From NCBI GenBank assembly GCA_008694505.1, contig VZDJ01000052.1:4529722-4593721 (forward strand): a stretch of 64,000 nt of DNA, in the 5' to 3' direction. Of the stretch, positions 21,038 to 36,000 are shown one piece after another (the first letter of the stretch is position 1; every line of letters starts with the position of its first letter). The position numbers were made by a program, and so were the translations under genes. Origin of the DNA: Cyanoderma ruficeps (lineage: Eukaryota > Chordata > Aves > Passeriformes > Timaliidae). The notes beneath the pieces were generated by a model. It worked only from the letters and a program-made list of their open reading frames with translations. It made no database searches and was not told the origin of the DNA.

Positions 21038-24000
21038 CTGTAGAAAAGTCAAAAGAATATTATGGACTGAGAAAAAGGCAAAATTATGCAGGACAAAGTA
21101 AGCTTGTAAGTATTGAACAATTAAGCTGTTCCCTCATTGAAGTCTGAAGACAAATTACAAAGCAACTAGAAAAGCAACTGAGATTCTTTTCCTATTTTGT
21201 TTGCATTAATGTTTAACACATGAAGAGAAAGACCACGACACATGCATAGAAAAGGTAAATTGGATGTATCAGTGCACTGAAAGTACAAAGAAATATCCAG
21301 AGTGAAGACAAAAGAAAATAATTCTGGCCTTTCATGGTTTAGAGGTCTATATTTTAGGGAGATTCAGAAGTCTTTACTACCACATACAGAAATACACCTT
21401 CGAGACACCTCAGACAGAATTAAACATTTGACAAACTAACACTTCAGAGCATAAGGCAACTGCAATGATCAGGATGCAAGGAACAATTTCCTCTGCATAA
21501 AATACCTACTCATCCACCCAAAAAACTCCAAAGACTTCCTGTTCCCATCTACCAAATAAATCAAGCCAAAGAACAATTGCGGTTCTGCCAATATGCATCT
21601 TTTCCACAGGAAGTTTTGAAAGCCTTTGAGAAGGCACTGGAATATTTCAGCCAGAAGTGGGTACATTTGTCTGTATACACAGAACTCCAGTTTACAACTG
21701 AACTGTAACTCAGTGACCCTAAAAATCTGTTAATGATCCTTTATGTACTGGGGTATGTTTTATTACTGATGGGCAAAAGCATCTGCTTATCAAAAGATAC
21801 TTTGACTTACTGTCAACAGTAATGACTTTTTATCCCCCTTTGCATGTGTTTTTACACTGTGAAAACTGCTCATGTTGTATTAAATTAGGAACCAGAACTG
21901 ATTCCTGCTATGGTATAAAGCTCACAACATAACATTGCTGGTGTTTAGAAATTACAGCTTCCTCTAAGTGCAGCCCACCACATATTTGTTTGTACATACA
22001 CTATCCCATTTAAAAGATTTAGCTGTTGCAAAATGTGTAACTTGCCACGAGGCAACAGGTTGCCACAAAAAGTACAAATATGAAAGTTCAGTAAGAGAAA
22101 TTTGCATCAATTGAGTAGAAAGTGATTTGAGACTCTAAAACTCAGTTCATTACATTGAACAAACATTTTGTGTCTTGGGCAGCTTCTTTTAGTTCCTTTC
22201 TTGATAAGGGTATCCCTGGTGCCTGCACTTAGGTGGTCTTGTTTTCAGTTAAATCACAGAATAAGATTTAATTAAAAACATTTCAATGTTTTCATTTTAT
22301 GGCTAAAACTTTGATCTCTGGCTCTCCTGCTTGATATATGAACATGTTCCTACTTTGAAAAGAATTTCAGTTACAATTGGGATGTACCACTCCAAGAAGA
22401 AAATACTCTCTTCCAATCTGTTACAATTCCCCCCAAAACGTAACTGACAATTTTTCTGTAGATGTCACTTCATAAATTTAGAAAAACAAATTAAAAGGAA
22501 GAAAATCAAGTGGAAGAAAGGTGTTTTTTACTCTATGACTGACAGATCCATATGTTTCCAGGTCTGTGAAAATTTCTAAATGAAAAAGATGACAGTATAA
22601 AAGCAGCACTGTTTGAATAGCATGATAGGAAATTCGTTCCCTCAGAGGAAGAATGCTACTGGTTGTTTAGCGAGTGTAGTGGTTTCACATTTTAAATATA
22701 AAATTAAAGATTTTTTTTAGTTTTTTAAATTAAAAAGTAATCTTAATTTTTAAGATTAAGATCTTTTTTAAAGATTTTGCACTGCAATTGTAGCAAACTA
22801 GTAAGTTAATCCCAATAAGATTTTGAGCAAGGGAAGGAAAACGTACAAGAGGGGATAAGCAGGTAGTCACTATCTATTAATACATTAGCAAGTAGCTATG
22901 CTTAAATAGCTGCCCAAAATACATTTCCTATAGAAAACCTCATTTCCTATGTCAGGAGGAACACATTTCCCATATACAAGACCCCAAACCACTACACACC
23001 AGCATCTGAAGGTTTCACTTCCACAGAAATATGGAAACCACATATAACAAAGCATTTCTTACAGCCTTTACTTGCACCCTGTTTATTTGCATACTTTCTA
23101 TGATAAGAGTAAATACAGACCTGGTTTACACTGACTACTTTTTGTTACTTTCACCAATGGCTGTCTTATGTAGAACAAAAATGAGACAAATCTAAAATGG
23201 TAATGTTTAAGATGTTATTTAATAAATAATCTGAAAGGATAACATTGCCATGTCAAGACAACTTCAGAAAACTCCCCAGTGAATTCTTACAATTATATCT
23301 CCCTTGTTCTTAACCATAAGAACAAACTCCAGTAAATAAAAAGAAACATCAAAGAACACTGAATATTTTTAAATGAACCACAGAACTTATTTGTAGAGTT
23401 AGTTGCATTTTTATAACCCAACATCATATTTTACATTAAGTCCAGATTGTATAGTCAATTAGGTTTAGATTCTAGAAACTTAAAAATAAAAAAGCAAACA
23501 AAAAAGAACAACAAGGAAAGGTTTTAATTGAACTCAATTAGTCTGTCAGCTTTACAAGTTAAATGAACCCACACCTGGAAGAAATTGTGCCTGGGACCAG
23601 AAATAAAAAGGAAAATAAATGATTTTCCTGAATTAATCCTGAATTCAATTCCATGGAAGACTCTCTTTGAGGAAAGCGTTTGTCAAAGAATGGTGGATTA
23701 AGAATGATGTTGTTATCCATATTTCAGCTTAATCTATAGGCATTTTACAAGAATATTCTGATTTGCTTTGCTTCCCCAGAGAAAAAGCAAGGTTGGTGAG
23801 GGTCCCATAGGAGATGAGGTACCAACACCTGGGACACCAGGCAGTCACCACAGATTTTTGCTGCAGCTTAAAGGAGGAACCTCTTGCCCACAGTTCCACA
23901 AGAAAAATGGTAAATGGTGAAAGAAACATTTGATCTTTTGCTTCCTACCCCTCCATGGAGCCCAACCGAGCTAACCAACCTTCAGATGCTGATTCTTGCT

Positions 24001-27000
24001 CCATGTTCCTGCTCTCCAAACACACAGTGTTTCCTTCTTTCCCTCCTAACCAAACCAACATCATGGAACTGCTGATCCCCTCCAGTTCAGTGCTGCAGAC
24101 ACTGGAATGTTACTCTCTCCCAGTGCTTTTTGGTGAACACTGCAAAGTTCCCCACTGCTTACAGAACTAATAGGCCTTTCTGCTCTGGAATACATGGAAT
24201 ACAACCACTACAGGAACAATATATGGGTTCATCTTTTTGACTTACATTATTTCGTGTCTCGTAGACAAGGATTCCATAACAACCTTGAGACCAAGGAATA
24301 TGAAAAAGGTTTTCTTTTAAAGAGCTAGCTTCCTCCTTCTGTTCACATAAAACTATCAGTTTGTCACAACAACTTAGCGAAATTTTCTTTCATTAAAAGC
24401 ATAAATACAACATAAAATGAATATATAGAATTTAAGCCAAGAGGCAGGCAGTGCTGCATGAGAAAGCTGAAATCAATCAAATGCTGCCAAGAGGACAGAG
24501 TACAACTACCAGATGGCAGCACATTCAGTTCTTAAGCAAATCTAGGGAGTACTTCATGTGTTTAGCACTCTTATTACACACTCAGGATGTGCTTTAGACA
24601 ATAATTTATAAAACAAACTTTTTTCATTCATTACACTGTAGAGATGAAATATAATGAAAGACCAAGGACACCATATCCTTAAGGAAATTGCTTTCTACAA
24701 CTTTGCTCCCTGAAAGAAAGAGCATCACTTAACCCACATATTCTTTAGAAATTTGGAGCCTTCTAGCTGGGTACACACTTCCACCATCAGAATCATCTGC
24801 CCACACATTCTGAATTTGTTTTCTAAGCAGTAAGAGCCTGTTTTGGCAGCAACTCTGCTGCTCTGGCTCCTGGTAATCTCTCCTCCTGGTTTGTATGTAC
24901 ACTTATAGTATGGCAGGAGAAGGTGCCCCACTGAATACTGGCAACTGCTACTATCGGAAAATGCCACGCGCATCATGTTGGATGAAACCTCAATAAAGAA
25001 AAAAAAATGGGGAAAAAATAGAAAGAGAGGCTCCAGAATACTGTCCTTGTTGGGAAACAACAGAAGGACACAGTGATGTGGTACTTCTGGTCTCACTGCC
25101 CTGAAAATAGTGATTTTACATACAGGTTGCTTAGGAAGTTAACAGCTTTCCAAGCTCAGATTCATTCTGTAGGTTAAGTGTATTACTATAAACTATCAAT
25201 GTATCTAACTGCATCACTCATTCCTGCATGAAGACAGCCTAAAGACACACACCAACCAATCATCCCATCAGCTCAGCATCCCAGGGTTTTGGAGAGGCAT
25301 TCTAAAACCCTGTCATGAATCTTCAAACGTGATTCGTGTCATTGTGAACTGCAGGAGCTAAGTCAGGTCATTGCATTTATATTTGCATACCTGTTCCATT
25401 TCCCTACTCTATTCTATCAGGCAAATCCAAGGAGAGTTGCAGAACTACTGGCTTTATGCAAGAACCCAACCCAAAATGTGAACTTAACTTCTCATCTCAG
25501 AGCCAGTTCATTTCCATGAAGGTCAACGAGCCAAACATTTTAAGCAGTATCTTAGCACTAAAAGTTCTTTCCAACAAATAGAAAAACCTTATTTTTATGA
25601 GAGAACTGGATGGTCCACTGTATGCACAGAGCAGTTTTCAAATGAAAGTTTCTGACTGATTCCCCAGTCTCCAGACAAGAGTGAGGATTAAAGAAAATAA
25701 GAACAGTGACATATACTTTTCCTGTCTCATGAAGTTAAAAGACTGTCTCTGTAGTCTGAAATGAATGACTGAATTATTTGACTTCATATTTCTGCTCACT
25801 AAACAAGCTCAGTAAATTTTTCCACTAATTTTCAAATTAGAATTAGGACTCTTCCAAGACGTGTTTCTTCACCCAATGAGCACTGGAAAACTGCCCTTCT
25901 CCTGACAAAGGGCTTTCACAGACCTTCCATTCACAAAGTCAAATACAGAAGCTCATCCTGAAAAAACCAACAACAATCGCTACAATCAGTGTTTGTCACA
26001 TGTGTCACTTCAAACACAGAGGGAAGGACTTCTGCTAAATCTTAGAGTGTCAGCAAAGGCGAATAAATCTGATGATGACAGCTCACATCTCCACAGGAAA
26101 AGTGAACAGGAGATGGTCTCCCTGTCCACCATGTTTGCTCCTACTGGCAAATGAAATTAACTGTCAAAGATAAAAGTTCCTGTTTGCACATTGCAACCAC
26201 AACATTGGTGTGGACAGCAGTTGCTGCTGATGGATGTTTTTAAACTCAGCAATATGCAACACTCTCCACTCTCTGCTGCACCACGTCTTGCAAAGCAATG
26301 TGAATTTGCTTCATTTGAGAGTGGAAAGAATGGCTTATGTAGCTTTGCATTATTAAAACCTGCCATAACATAAAGCTTAGCAGTTCATGTTATAAGAACT
26401 GAATAGCTGCCAAAAGGAGATTTAAACTGGCAACTGAATTGGATTATATTCAATATTGCAACTGGGCTTTTTAAATTTGTCTAAGTCATCCAGCTGTTAG
26501 AAAAACTAAAACCTATGAGTCTGAACTACTACTCCAAAATATTGCAGCATTTACAATAATTGCCAAAGTTTGCAACATTTATAAAGATCATATAGCAGAT
26601 TTATAAATACTAAGAAATACAGCAAGCTGATAAATTATTTCAAATACTTACACAAAATAAATTACCAAAACTGCATTTTGCTAGTGTTGAGACTGGATCT
26701 TGCAATGGAAAAAAGCACTCTGATTTCAAATACTATTCAAAACACAGTGAAGAATTACATATCTTCAAGCAGAAATCTCAGCCACCACCACCTACTCTCA
26801 ATCACCACGACAAGACACTTGTCAGATCCAGGAAAAATAAGTATCCCACTTACACTTTCTGCCTACAGAATAGTGCAGGACTTGAGCAAACAAATATTCT
26901 GCAGACCCTGGCTGAGATAAAAGGGCTCCTATCTGATTATGCACAGATACACAACATTAAATCAAAGAAAGGCTGCCTACCCATAGCCAGAACCTTCAAG

Positions 27001-30000
27001 AGATGCCATTGGTATGTGAGCTCACATTGCAGGCATATACTGCACTCTCATTTGAGATTGAAAAACTTATTTTCCTTTGAAGCATCCTCCACTGAGCAAG
27101 CAGACATGGAACAAGAAGATAGGAATTCTTTGTAACGAAGAAGAGTCAATTAACTTGTGCAACCTAACCATTAACACCCTTCCTTCCCATTCCTCATTTT
27201 AATCTAAAATCACATCATGGGTGAATTGAAGGAATTATTTCTTCCCACCCCAAATTACATGGCAGAAGGTCTTTAAGCCCTTTGTACAAACTGACACTGA
27301 AATTGCTCCACCAAATGCCATATAAACTGTGAAGACCTGAAGTACTGCACATTGTCCATGAGTGTATGGACAGAGCTGCAAGAAGCAACACCTTAAAGCA
27401 GAGCTGCTTCTCCAGTGGTGACAACAAAAATGCTTAAGCTCTCAGAACATAACCCAGCCAGCTCAGGAAAACAGGAAAAGAGAACTGAATCCTGCCAGAG
27501 GAACGTTAAAGAAGTCAGAGCCCCAGTAACATGGCTTCTTAGCTGATGCCATAATCAGTTGTTAGATCTATTATGGATCCAATAAAAAACCCCAAACATC
27601 TGGAAGGTTGTTCTGAAGACCAACTAGTATGTCAGAAAGAGAAGAAAATTTGGACTGGAAAAAGAAATAATTGCTTATCAAAGACCTTAAATTCATATCA
27701 AGTAATTCTTGAGTCAACAACACAATAGCAACAACAAAAAAATCTTCTCAGTTCATGCAGTTACTTAATCCCCCAGTCCTTCAATCTAGAAGTCATAACC
27801 TTTGTGGATGCAGCAGTTACTGCTCCAAAAGGAACTGTGTGAGTACAGAGGGAATCCACAAACTAATATTTTCAATCTGCTTCCATGTATTCTCACAGCT
27901 GCAACCAGAAACTTTCACTGCAGCCCAGAATATTCCAACAGCCTCACCAACAGACAGAAAGAGTCGTGCATCAGCTGCTGTGACAATTCTACTATCACAC
28001 AGGTGGTGATACAAGACCTGGCTTCAAGAGATCTTGGGAAGCCCGTTCATGTTCCAAAGAACAGGGCTGATCTTGAAACAATCTGTCCCAGTATTGCTGC
28101 AGGAAGGAGGATTGGCTCCAGCAGCTCCTAAACCAGAGTGTATCTGCCCCTAAAGCTCATGATAACTGAGGCTCCCAAGCACCAGCCTGGGTCAGGTGCA
28201 GCACCTGGTGGTGCAGGTTAATTCAAAAAGTACAGGAGAGAGCCAAAATGTTCAGATGAAAAGCTTGTGTCCTTCCACATCCCATTTGTGACAAACACTG
28301 GCACCAAGTGATTATGAAACTGCTTATGCTGAGAAGGATGACAAGAAAAAAAGCACAGTTGAACCAGGTAAGATATGCCTTGATTAGCTGTTCGTGGTGG
28401 AAGAATCTGAGGGAATCCAGTGGGACATGCACTGTGCTGGTGCTGGAGATGGCATTTCCAGAGCTATGAGTGGTAGAGGAGCTGAAATAGTTCCAGCATC
28501 AAGAAGGAGCTGATAGGACACACAACCAGAGGTGACTGTGTCACCAGTAAGGTGTGAACTTAGCTCATCTGGCAAGGCTATGCAGGATTTTTAAAGCAAC
28601 ATTCAACCAAACACTTTAATCCAACAGGAAATGGTGACTTTTCCAGGCAACTGGTTTCACACAAAAAAAATCCCCAAAAGACTGGACACCTTTCCAGTAA
28701 GTATGCTCCAAATCAAACCACTACTAGTGCACAGCTCTTGCAGGCTCAGGCACTGGGTGCTGCTGAGCTCACATTCAGGCAGTCTGACCTGCAGCTGATG
28801 CCCAGCTGCAGAACCCAGTCTTGCCCAAACTGGGAGCAAACAAACCTCTGGTGCAAGGATAGTTCCAACTCAGGCCTTGGAGAGCTCACACTGCGAGAAG
28901 CCAGAAGCACCAGCAGGTCAGGGTGCACAAACCACTTCAAGTCTCTGATTCCACTTTCCTGTCCCATTCCTCTCTCAAGGAGTTGCTGATAGGTAACTGG
29001 TTGTCTCCATGGCTTGAGCACACCAAGGTGCAGGTGAGCTGCATCTACCTTGTGTCTGCCTTGGAAGAAAGGCATCCTGTACCTCCACAGGTTCCATCTG
29101 GAGTTCAGAACCATCATTTTCTGGGTCCTATTAGGAGTTGCATTAACCTCCCATGCCCAAAGAATCACACTAAGATAGTAAAGCATGCTCCTTTTCTCCT
29201 CAGTGTGTACCCCCTTATATGATTCTAGTATTAGCCTACTTCATAACAGCAGATACTTTAAAACTTCCTCACTTTTTAAGTCTTGCTTTTGCTTCATATT
29301 CATTAAATTGTTGATTAATTTGAACCAGTGCAAAATCAGCCACTGTGACAACCCCTCAAACTCAACCCCCTTGAGTTTAAGAACAAAACTCAAGTCCTGG
29401 ACTGATGAAAGAAATAAAACCTGAAGGTCTTTACCACCCTAGAAAAATAGGAAAGCAAATATTTCCTTACAAGCTGCTGCCTAATCATTTTGCTATGGTC
29501 CTCATAAACAAGTGATATTTTATATTTTTATGAACTCTTATCCCATTATTCTTTCATGGCAAGCAGTCAAAATTAACTGTAGCAAAACAGTCACTCTATT
29601 AAAGAACAGAAATTTTTTTTCACTAGCAATACATTGTGTTCTATTTCAAGCCCAGCTTTCCATCTACAACTTAGTCCTAGTTGCAGCAGAATAAAATTCC
29701 AGCTTTTATGACAGAAGACTTTTTTTGATCAATAGAAGTCAGCAGCAAAAGCATTTGTGGTTTTTCTCTGGAAAGCATTTGTGGCCACAGACTCAAAGAA
29801 GGAAGAAAGGGAGGGGGATTAACTCTTCAGTGAAGGTCAAAAACATAATTTAAAAGTGAACCAAGAAGAGCAGCTGTGTCTGTCAGCACAATCAGGATTA
29901 CCAGCTGGAGAATTTACCAGCAGAATGAAAACAATGCACACCAGATGTCAAATGTTGCAACTGTGAGTAGGAAAGCAACTCTGGGCATGGCACTGTCATG

Positions 30001-33000
30001 TTAATACTCATTACCAGACAGATTTCATATTTAGTATTTATTTATCAATTAGACACCGCCAGGAAGAAACAATAACATTTTGAGCTTCACAGTGTAAGTC
30101 AGAGGCAGGTGTGCACACTGGAAACATTTTACATCCTTTATTCTCAGTTATTCTTTCACTGCAAACACAAGAAAACAATTTTAAAGCTAACTAGCAAATA
30201 CTAGAACATCTGTGGCTGAACTTGGTTTAGTTTCATTCAGTTCAATCTGAGCTTTTAACTTCAGTTTGAACTTTTTTCCGACTAAATCTGAAATAAATAT
30301 TAAGAAAAGAAGTAAAACCACACTCTATTCCATGTATAGCTAACTGGGAAGAATTGTCCCTAAGTTATTCAAAAGTGAAGCAAATACTTCGCTTACACCT
30401 CCACTAGCACTTCCTTCATCAGCTGCTTGTTATCTTTCTTGTCTTTCTGGAGCATTCTTATCTTTTTTTTTTCCTGCACATTTTATGCCTTGAAGATGAA
30501 CTCATCCATTCCAGCACTTGAAACAGAGGGTTACACCAGCTTTGCTATGCAAAATATCTGACGTTCATTTTCTTCTTTTGTATATTCCTGCATTGCTTTG
30601 GTCACATCCCCCTTTGCATTAATGACCACAGAAACCATGACAGTCATGGGTTTGGTTAATCCTTACTCCTTGATCATGATGTGACAGAATGTTCCAGTTT
30701 TCATTGTTAAATTCAATTTTAACGTAATATTTCTCTCATTACAAATCCATCGTAAGACCCCAAGAAAGTGAAAATATGGATGGTAATACTGGAATTATTT
30801 ATCACAGAGGCTTTTCTAGGAACTTGTTTGAAGTTTGTTTTATATCTGCCTTGATGGTGCAATTGCTCTATCTGGAGGAAGATGTGCCCACAGAAAAATA
30901 TGGTACCAGCACAACTGAATCAAGATGAATAAAGTTATTCAAGTACAATCACTGTCAGCAGAGGGAATGGAGATGTGTTCATGGCATCTTATCCTGACAT
31001 GGAATATATGTTAGTATAGGGTTGCTAAGCTGCAATTAAAAAAAAGAAATTAGAAATGCCTAATCAATGGACACGTTTAACTGCTTATGCAGCCATTACT
31101 TCTTCTGTTCTCTTAAAGGAAGACATTTCTTAGACATTTCATTATCATTAATTTAAATTCTCCTTAGCTTCTGCACTCATTCTACTGTATTACAGCCTTA
31201 CCTTAGCTTTGCCATCCTGTGCAGACATGTATCCAACACACATGCTCTCTGTTGTATGGCTCCACAGAAATTCCACTGTAAAGGAAAATGCAAGAAGTTA
31301 CAAAAAGGCCTTGGTTTAAAATGAAAGATGTCATTTAACAAGACTGGTGTCTTGAGGAGCAAACATAGCAAGGATAAAAAAACAAAGAACAAAAACTACT
31401 TACCAGAGCAATTAAATCTCAATAGAAACAGCTATCAAACAAACAAGGTTTTCCTGAGTATTCACAGTCACACACTGCAGAACTACAACCCAGAATGAGA
31501 AGGCTACTTTGATGATATGGAGCCTCCAAGATGACAGATACATCAACTTCAACTGCAGTTAAAAACTGCACCAACTTTTAAAGCAGTGGCCTGTTCCACC
31601 CATCAGTAAAAGCTGAGGGAACTTGCATTTACCTGCCCTGAACTCAGAAAAAAGCACCCTGCAACAGCATAAAGCCAGATGGAGTATTTTCAACAGGTAA
31701 AGGGGGATTTGTGGCTCAGCTGCCCAAGGAGGAGACAGGCAAACATGCAGAAATTGTCAAGTCTACAATATGGGAATTGAAGATATAGAGCAGGCAGGAA
31801 AGACGTCTGGTAAAAGCAAAATTATCCTGCAGAAAAAGGAGGAGAGGTGTCTGATGGAATCAGAGCAACATGCACAATAAGAAAAAAAGATTTCTGGAAA
31901 AATTAGAGGAAGTCCTACATTCAAAAGCATGCTGAATTCCAACAGCAGATGAAAACACCCCCTTTCCCTGTGGAGAGTGTAAGGAGCACCAAAGGTAAGA
32001 GAGGAAAGAGAGATGAAGAAAAAAGGTCTATCAAAGCACTCTCAGATCTGATTACCCAGACTTCCAGCACCAGGTACACAACATCAGCTCTCTGGTACTG
32101 CACTCATAGCTAGAGTATCAGTGAGCTGTCTAAAATTTAGGATATCAGTGTTAAAGACACTAAAACTGTCTAAAATTCAGGATATCAGTGTTAAAGACCA
32201 ACTGTCACGTTTGCAGTGAGAATGATTAAGAAAACTCATCACTGCTCACAGGTATTGTTAATGCCTGTTAATCCAGCAAGGTGCTGTCCTGAAGTCTGAA
32301 AGTTTCCTGATTTGTTATTTGTTTAACAGCCTGTTCCAGTTATCATTAATTGCCTGATAGATATGCAGGTATCTTTATGTACACAAACACACTCCTACTC
32401 AGCTGCAACACAAAATTCAGACAAAGAGCACATTATTTCTATGTTCAGCTCTCTGTCAGTGGAGCTTTGTAAATTGCCACAGTTTTCTTCCTGCTCTCTG
32501 TCATGGTCATTTTTCTTTGTGTTAAGAAAGTCCATAATTTGGAAGAGGGGAAAGAAAAAAAAAAAAAACAGCTGATCAGAATTCAAGGAATTTCAGAGAA
32601 TTCTGTAAAAGTTAAAAAAAAAATGCACTGAAGCACAAATTCTTTCTCTGGATTATGGGAGGAGTCCTACATGAATTACACAAGATGCCGTGAACAGACA
32701 TTTCCACATCTTTCTTTTGAGGGTGACTTTCACATACTGCAAAAAAAGCCATCACTAGATGGGTTTAAAACTTTTACTCCTTCCTATTCCTCACGTTCCT
32801 TTAACGTGGCTGATGAAGGCCACAGCCTGCTGAGCACACTTATCCTTTGAACCATTTCTCCTTTGCATAGCAATGAAACCAGAGCAGGAAGATCAAAGGT
32901 GAGATGATCCCAGCAAGACTTGAAGATTCTGACAGATATGCAGATATCATCATGAAAGAAAAATGAACTGCATCGAGGTGTGTGCTCTGCTGCCCTGCAA

Positions 33001-36000
33001 CAGACTCATGACTGATACCACCAAAGGGGAATCAAAAGCTTTCAGAGAGTGAAAAACACCCAGCACAATCAATATGTGTGTTTTTTAAAGACTAATTTAA
33101 TCCTATCTTTCAATTTTGAGAAGCTGGGAAACAGTTCAGGCCAAATACCCCCAAAATATTATATCTTTGCCTTTGGTAGCTATCAAAAGTAGCCTGTGCT
33201 AGCACAAACCTTGGTTATTGTTAGCCATTACAAGCAGTGAACTATCATGAAAATTCTAAATTACATGTGAAGCATCTTCAGATAAGTATATTTTCAACCA
33301 TTTAATAAGTCACTTCCTTGCCATTTGTTTCAATATTAAAAAGAAAGAAATAAAGATGATTCCTGTAACAAAGACAAGAGCGTTCCTTATTCTATACACA
33401 AAGTTTTTCAGTATTAACCAACTTATTTTCAGCCCAAACAACAGAAATGCTACAGATGTTTATGTATTATCTCTGCATTCATTGTAAGGCAGGAAATTTC
33501 AAAGGTACAGAAAAAAATTACAGCTCATCTCAGCATGATTTCAGTGGAAATACCAAAAATCAATGGACAAATAATCTTTACTTGTGATGTACGATATAGG
33601 GGGATTTTCTAAATTAATTTTTGATGAAAAATGCCAAATCTTCATTAATAGAATATGTTCTTACACGAATGACAAGCATTAAATGAATAGAAAAAAAAAT
33701 TCTCTCGCTTCCAAATCTCAGGAATTGAAGGTTGAAGTTGATCTTGTTTGTTCTTACTTAGTCAGATTTGTATTTTCGTTTTCTTAACTCTTTTTTTAAG
33801 GACAGAATTTATGTTGCAGGATGCTGTTGCACTAGATAATGTCACCATTAGGTAAATAATAATAAAGCAGCGTATTATACAAAGGAAAAACACTTTAATT
33901 CTGGTAACATAACCCCAATCTATATTAGACAGGTCAGTGTGACCCAATAAATAAGCACATAGCTCCACATCTGAGGAGCACCACAGGAAAGGAGATGGCA
34001 CAAGTGTCATCCTGAATAATTCATAGGCCCCCAACCCCAAATTCCTTCCCTTAAAGAGGCTTTATTGTCTCAGGGCTGTATTTCCACCCTGTTCTGCTCA
34101 CAGTCTACAGCCTTCAGTTCCCATCTGTTTCTCCCACACAAACCACAGGACAGTTTTCCATAATACACTTTTCTGCCATAAAGCAGCAAACAGGGATTGA
34201 AACGGGGACAGAAACAGGGATAAAGGGATGTAAAGCCCTTTGGGAATCAGCCAGCCACTGCTGGAGGCAAAGTCCAAGTGATTTCAGGATGAGCAGCAGA
34301 AACTCCTGAGGCAAATTCAAATAGTAACTGCAACTTATCTAAACTGATTTTCCTGGCCATTAACAAGAAAAAACAACCATGAACAACTTTCCTTACAAAT
34401 TTTAAGTGTATCCTCCAAATCCACACATTTTCTTCTGCAAAAAGGAGGAATAAAGAACGTTTTAGAAAGAGTTTTTCACCAAAAAGCTACTGAGAAGCAG
34501 TAAACAGCTACATGTGTCACCCCTAGCTATAAATGCAATTTTTCCTATGAGGAACACATCCTGCCTCGCCACAAGCAACTGTATCTATGCCATAGATTTA
34601 GAAGGGCCCCACACAACCCTCTGAATGACAATTCTGCTTAGAAATAATGAGTCAGAAAGAATGATCTTTTCTGGAGTTTTATTAACATTTGCCTTCTTTG
34701 TTCCCTATTTCGCTTCCTAAATTTCTATGATTTCAATGTCAATTCCTTTTTGCACAGAGATTTTATTTCACCCTTCACTTGGAGTTAGCACCCAGCTGAC
34801 TGGGTTAAAATTAAATTAAAATTAAATTAGAATTAAAAATGAATAAGAACTTCTTACCTAGTAAAGTTGGCTTTTCCTGTGAGGACTCAGACTCTGCTGA
34901 ACACCTGCAGGAGCGGAGAACTATCACACCTCCAAGCACACCATCTTCATTGGCCAGAAAAGGTGAACCTGGGCAAAAAATAGTTGGGGAGAATTATTTG
35001 CAACAGGAATAGTCTCTTGGGCTTATTTTTTTTTTTAATTTGACTTTCTGCCTTTCCCCTTTAAGCTCTGAGGGTTGAAAAGACTGACAGATCAAACAGT
35101 AATTTTACAAAAGCATCAGTTCTCTTTTTCCCAGTGTTTGAAAAGACTGATTTTCTACAATGTTAATCTACTAATTCACCAGTAATCCAAAAAAATTAAG
35201 GGCTACATGGAATAGAACAAAAATATTAAAAATTACATTTGTGAGCACAAACCTAGTTGTTCATGGATCAAGGAAAATATAATAATGAAAAATGGAGCGT
35301 CAAGCTGAAAAAAAAATTGTGACTCAATATTTAATTCTTTCTGTTCTGTAATTACTATAAAGACATATCTAAAAAATCAAGCAAATTTAGGTCATTTTTA
35401 CACTTTATTCATTTTTGCCAATTTAAAGCTCTTTGTACAGAGACATCATCAAAGTGCTACAGTGTCTGCCTTGCTGTTTGAAGAGTACTAGCAGAAAAGC
35501 CTAAGCACATCCTTTTTACAGTGCCTCCTCTGATGTTAATTTAAGACACAGGATATAAAAGTCTTCTATCAGAAGCTGGAAAAGCTTTAAAGGTAGTAAT
35601 ACCAAGCCTAAGTATTCTTTCTCTGGTTTGCAATTTGAAATAAGATTCCTATAGCTTTAAATGTGGAAACAATGGTATAATTTACATACAATTTAAAATG
35701 TCTTGAGCCACAAAATTAATCAAGTTCTTGCACACAGGCCCATAGACATCCTAGTTAAACATCTGCATTATACTGTCATTTAAAATTGAACATACAATTG
35801 GAACAGCCACTTAATGTAATTCTTTTCAATTCTTTCCTTCAAATAAATTACTGTACAGTCACTGTAATTTGCAAGCCACAAGAACTTTAGAGCAGATCTA
35901 TTCACCAGACTCCTTCAACTCGCCCACAGCTATTTGTATGATTAAAACTGCTCCTTTAATGCAAATAACAACAAAACAGCCCAATAAAATCCAACTTCGA

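Larger units (their letters stand above)
31276..34857 (-). other. TASP1: TASP1 intron (3.6 kb)
   Basis: It contains a 40-bp duplication at 32126-32201 and an AAATT-type repeat at its 5' end. No nested gene or transposon was recognised. Confidence 0.85.

Noticed and set aside
31198..31392. Minus-strand 64-codon frame over a TASP1 exon
   Set aside because: It is a shadow in the wrong phase; the true exon is 31275-31202.
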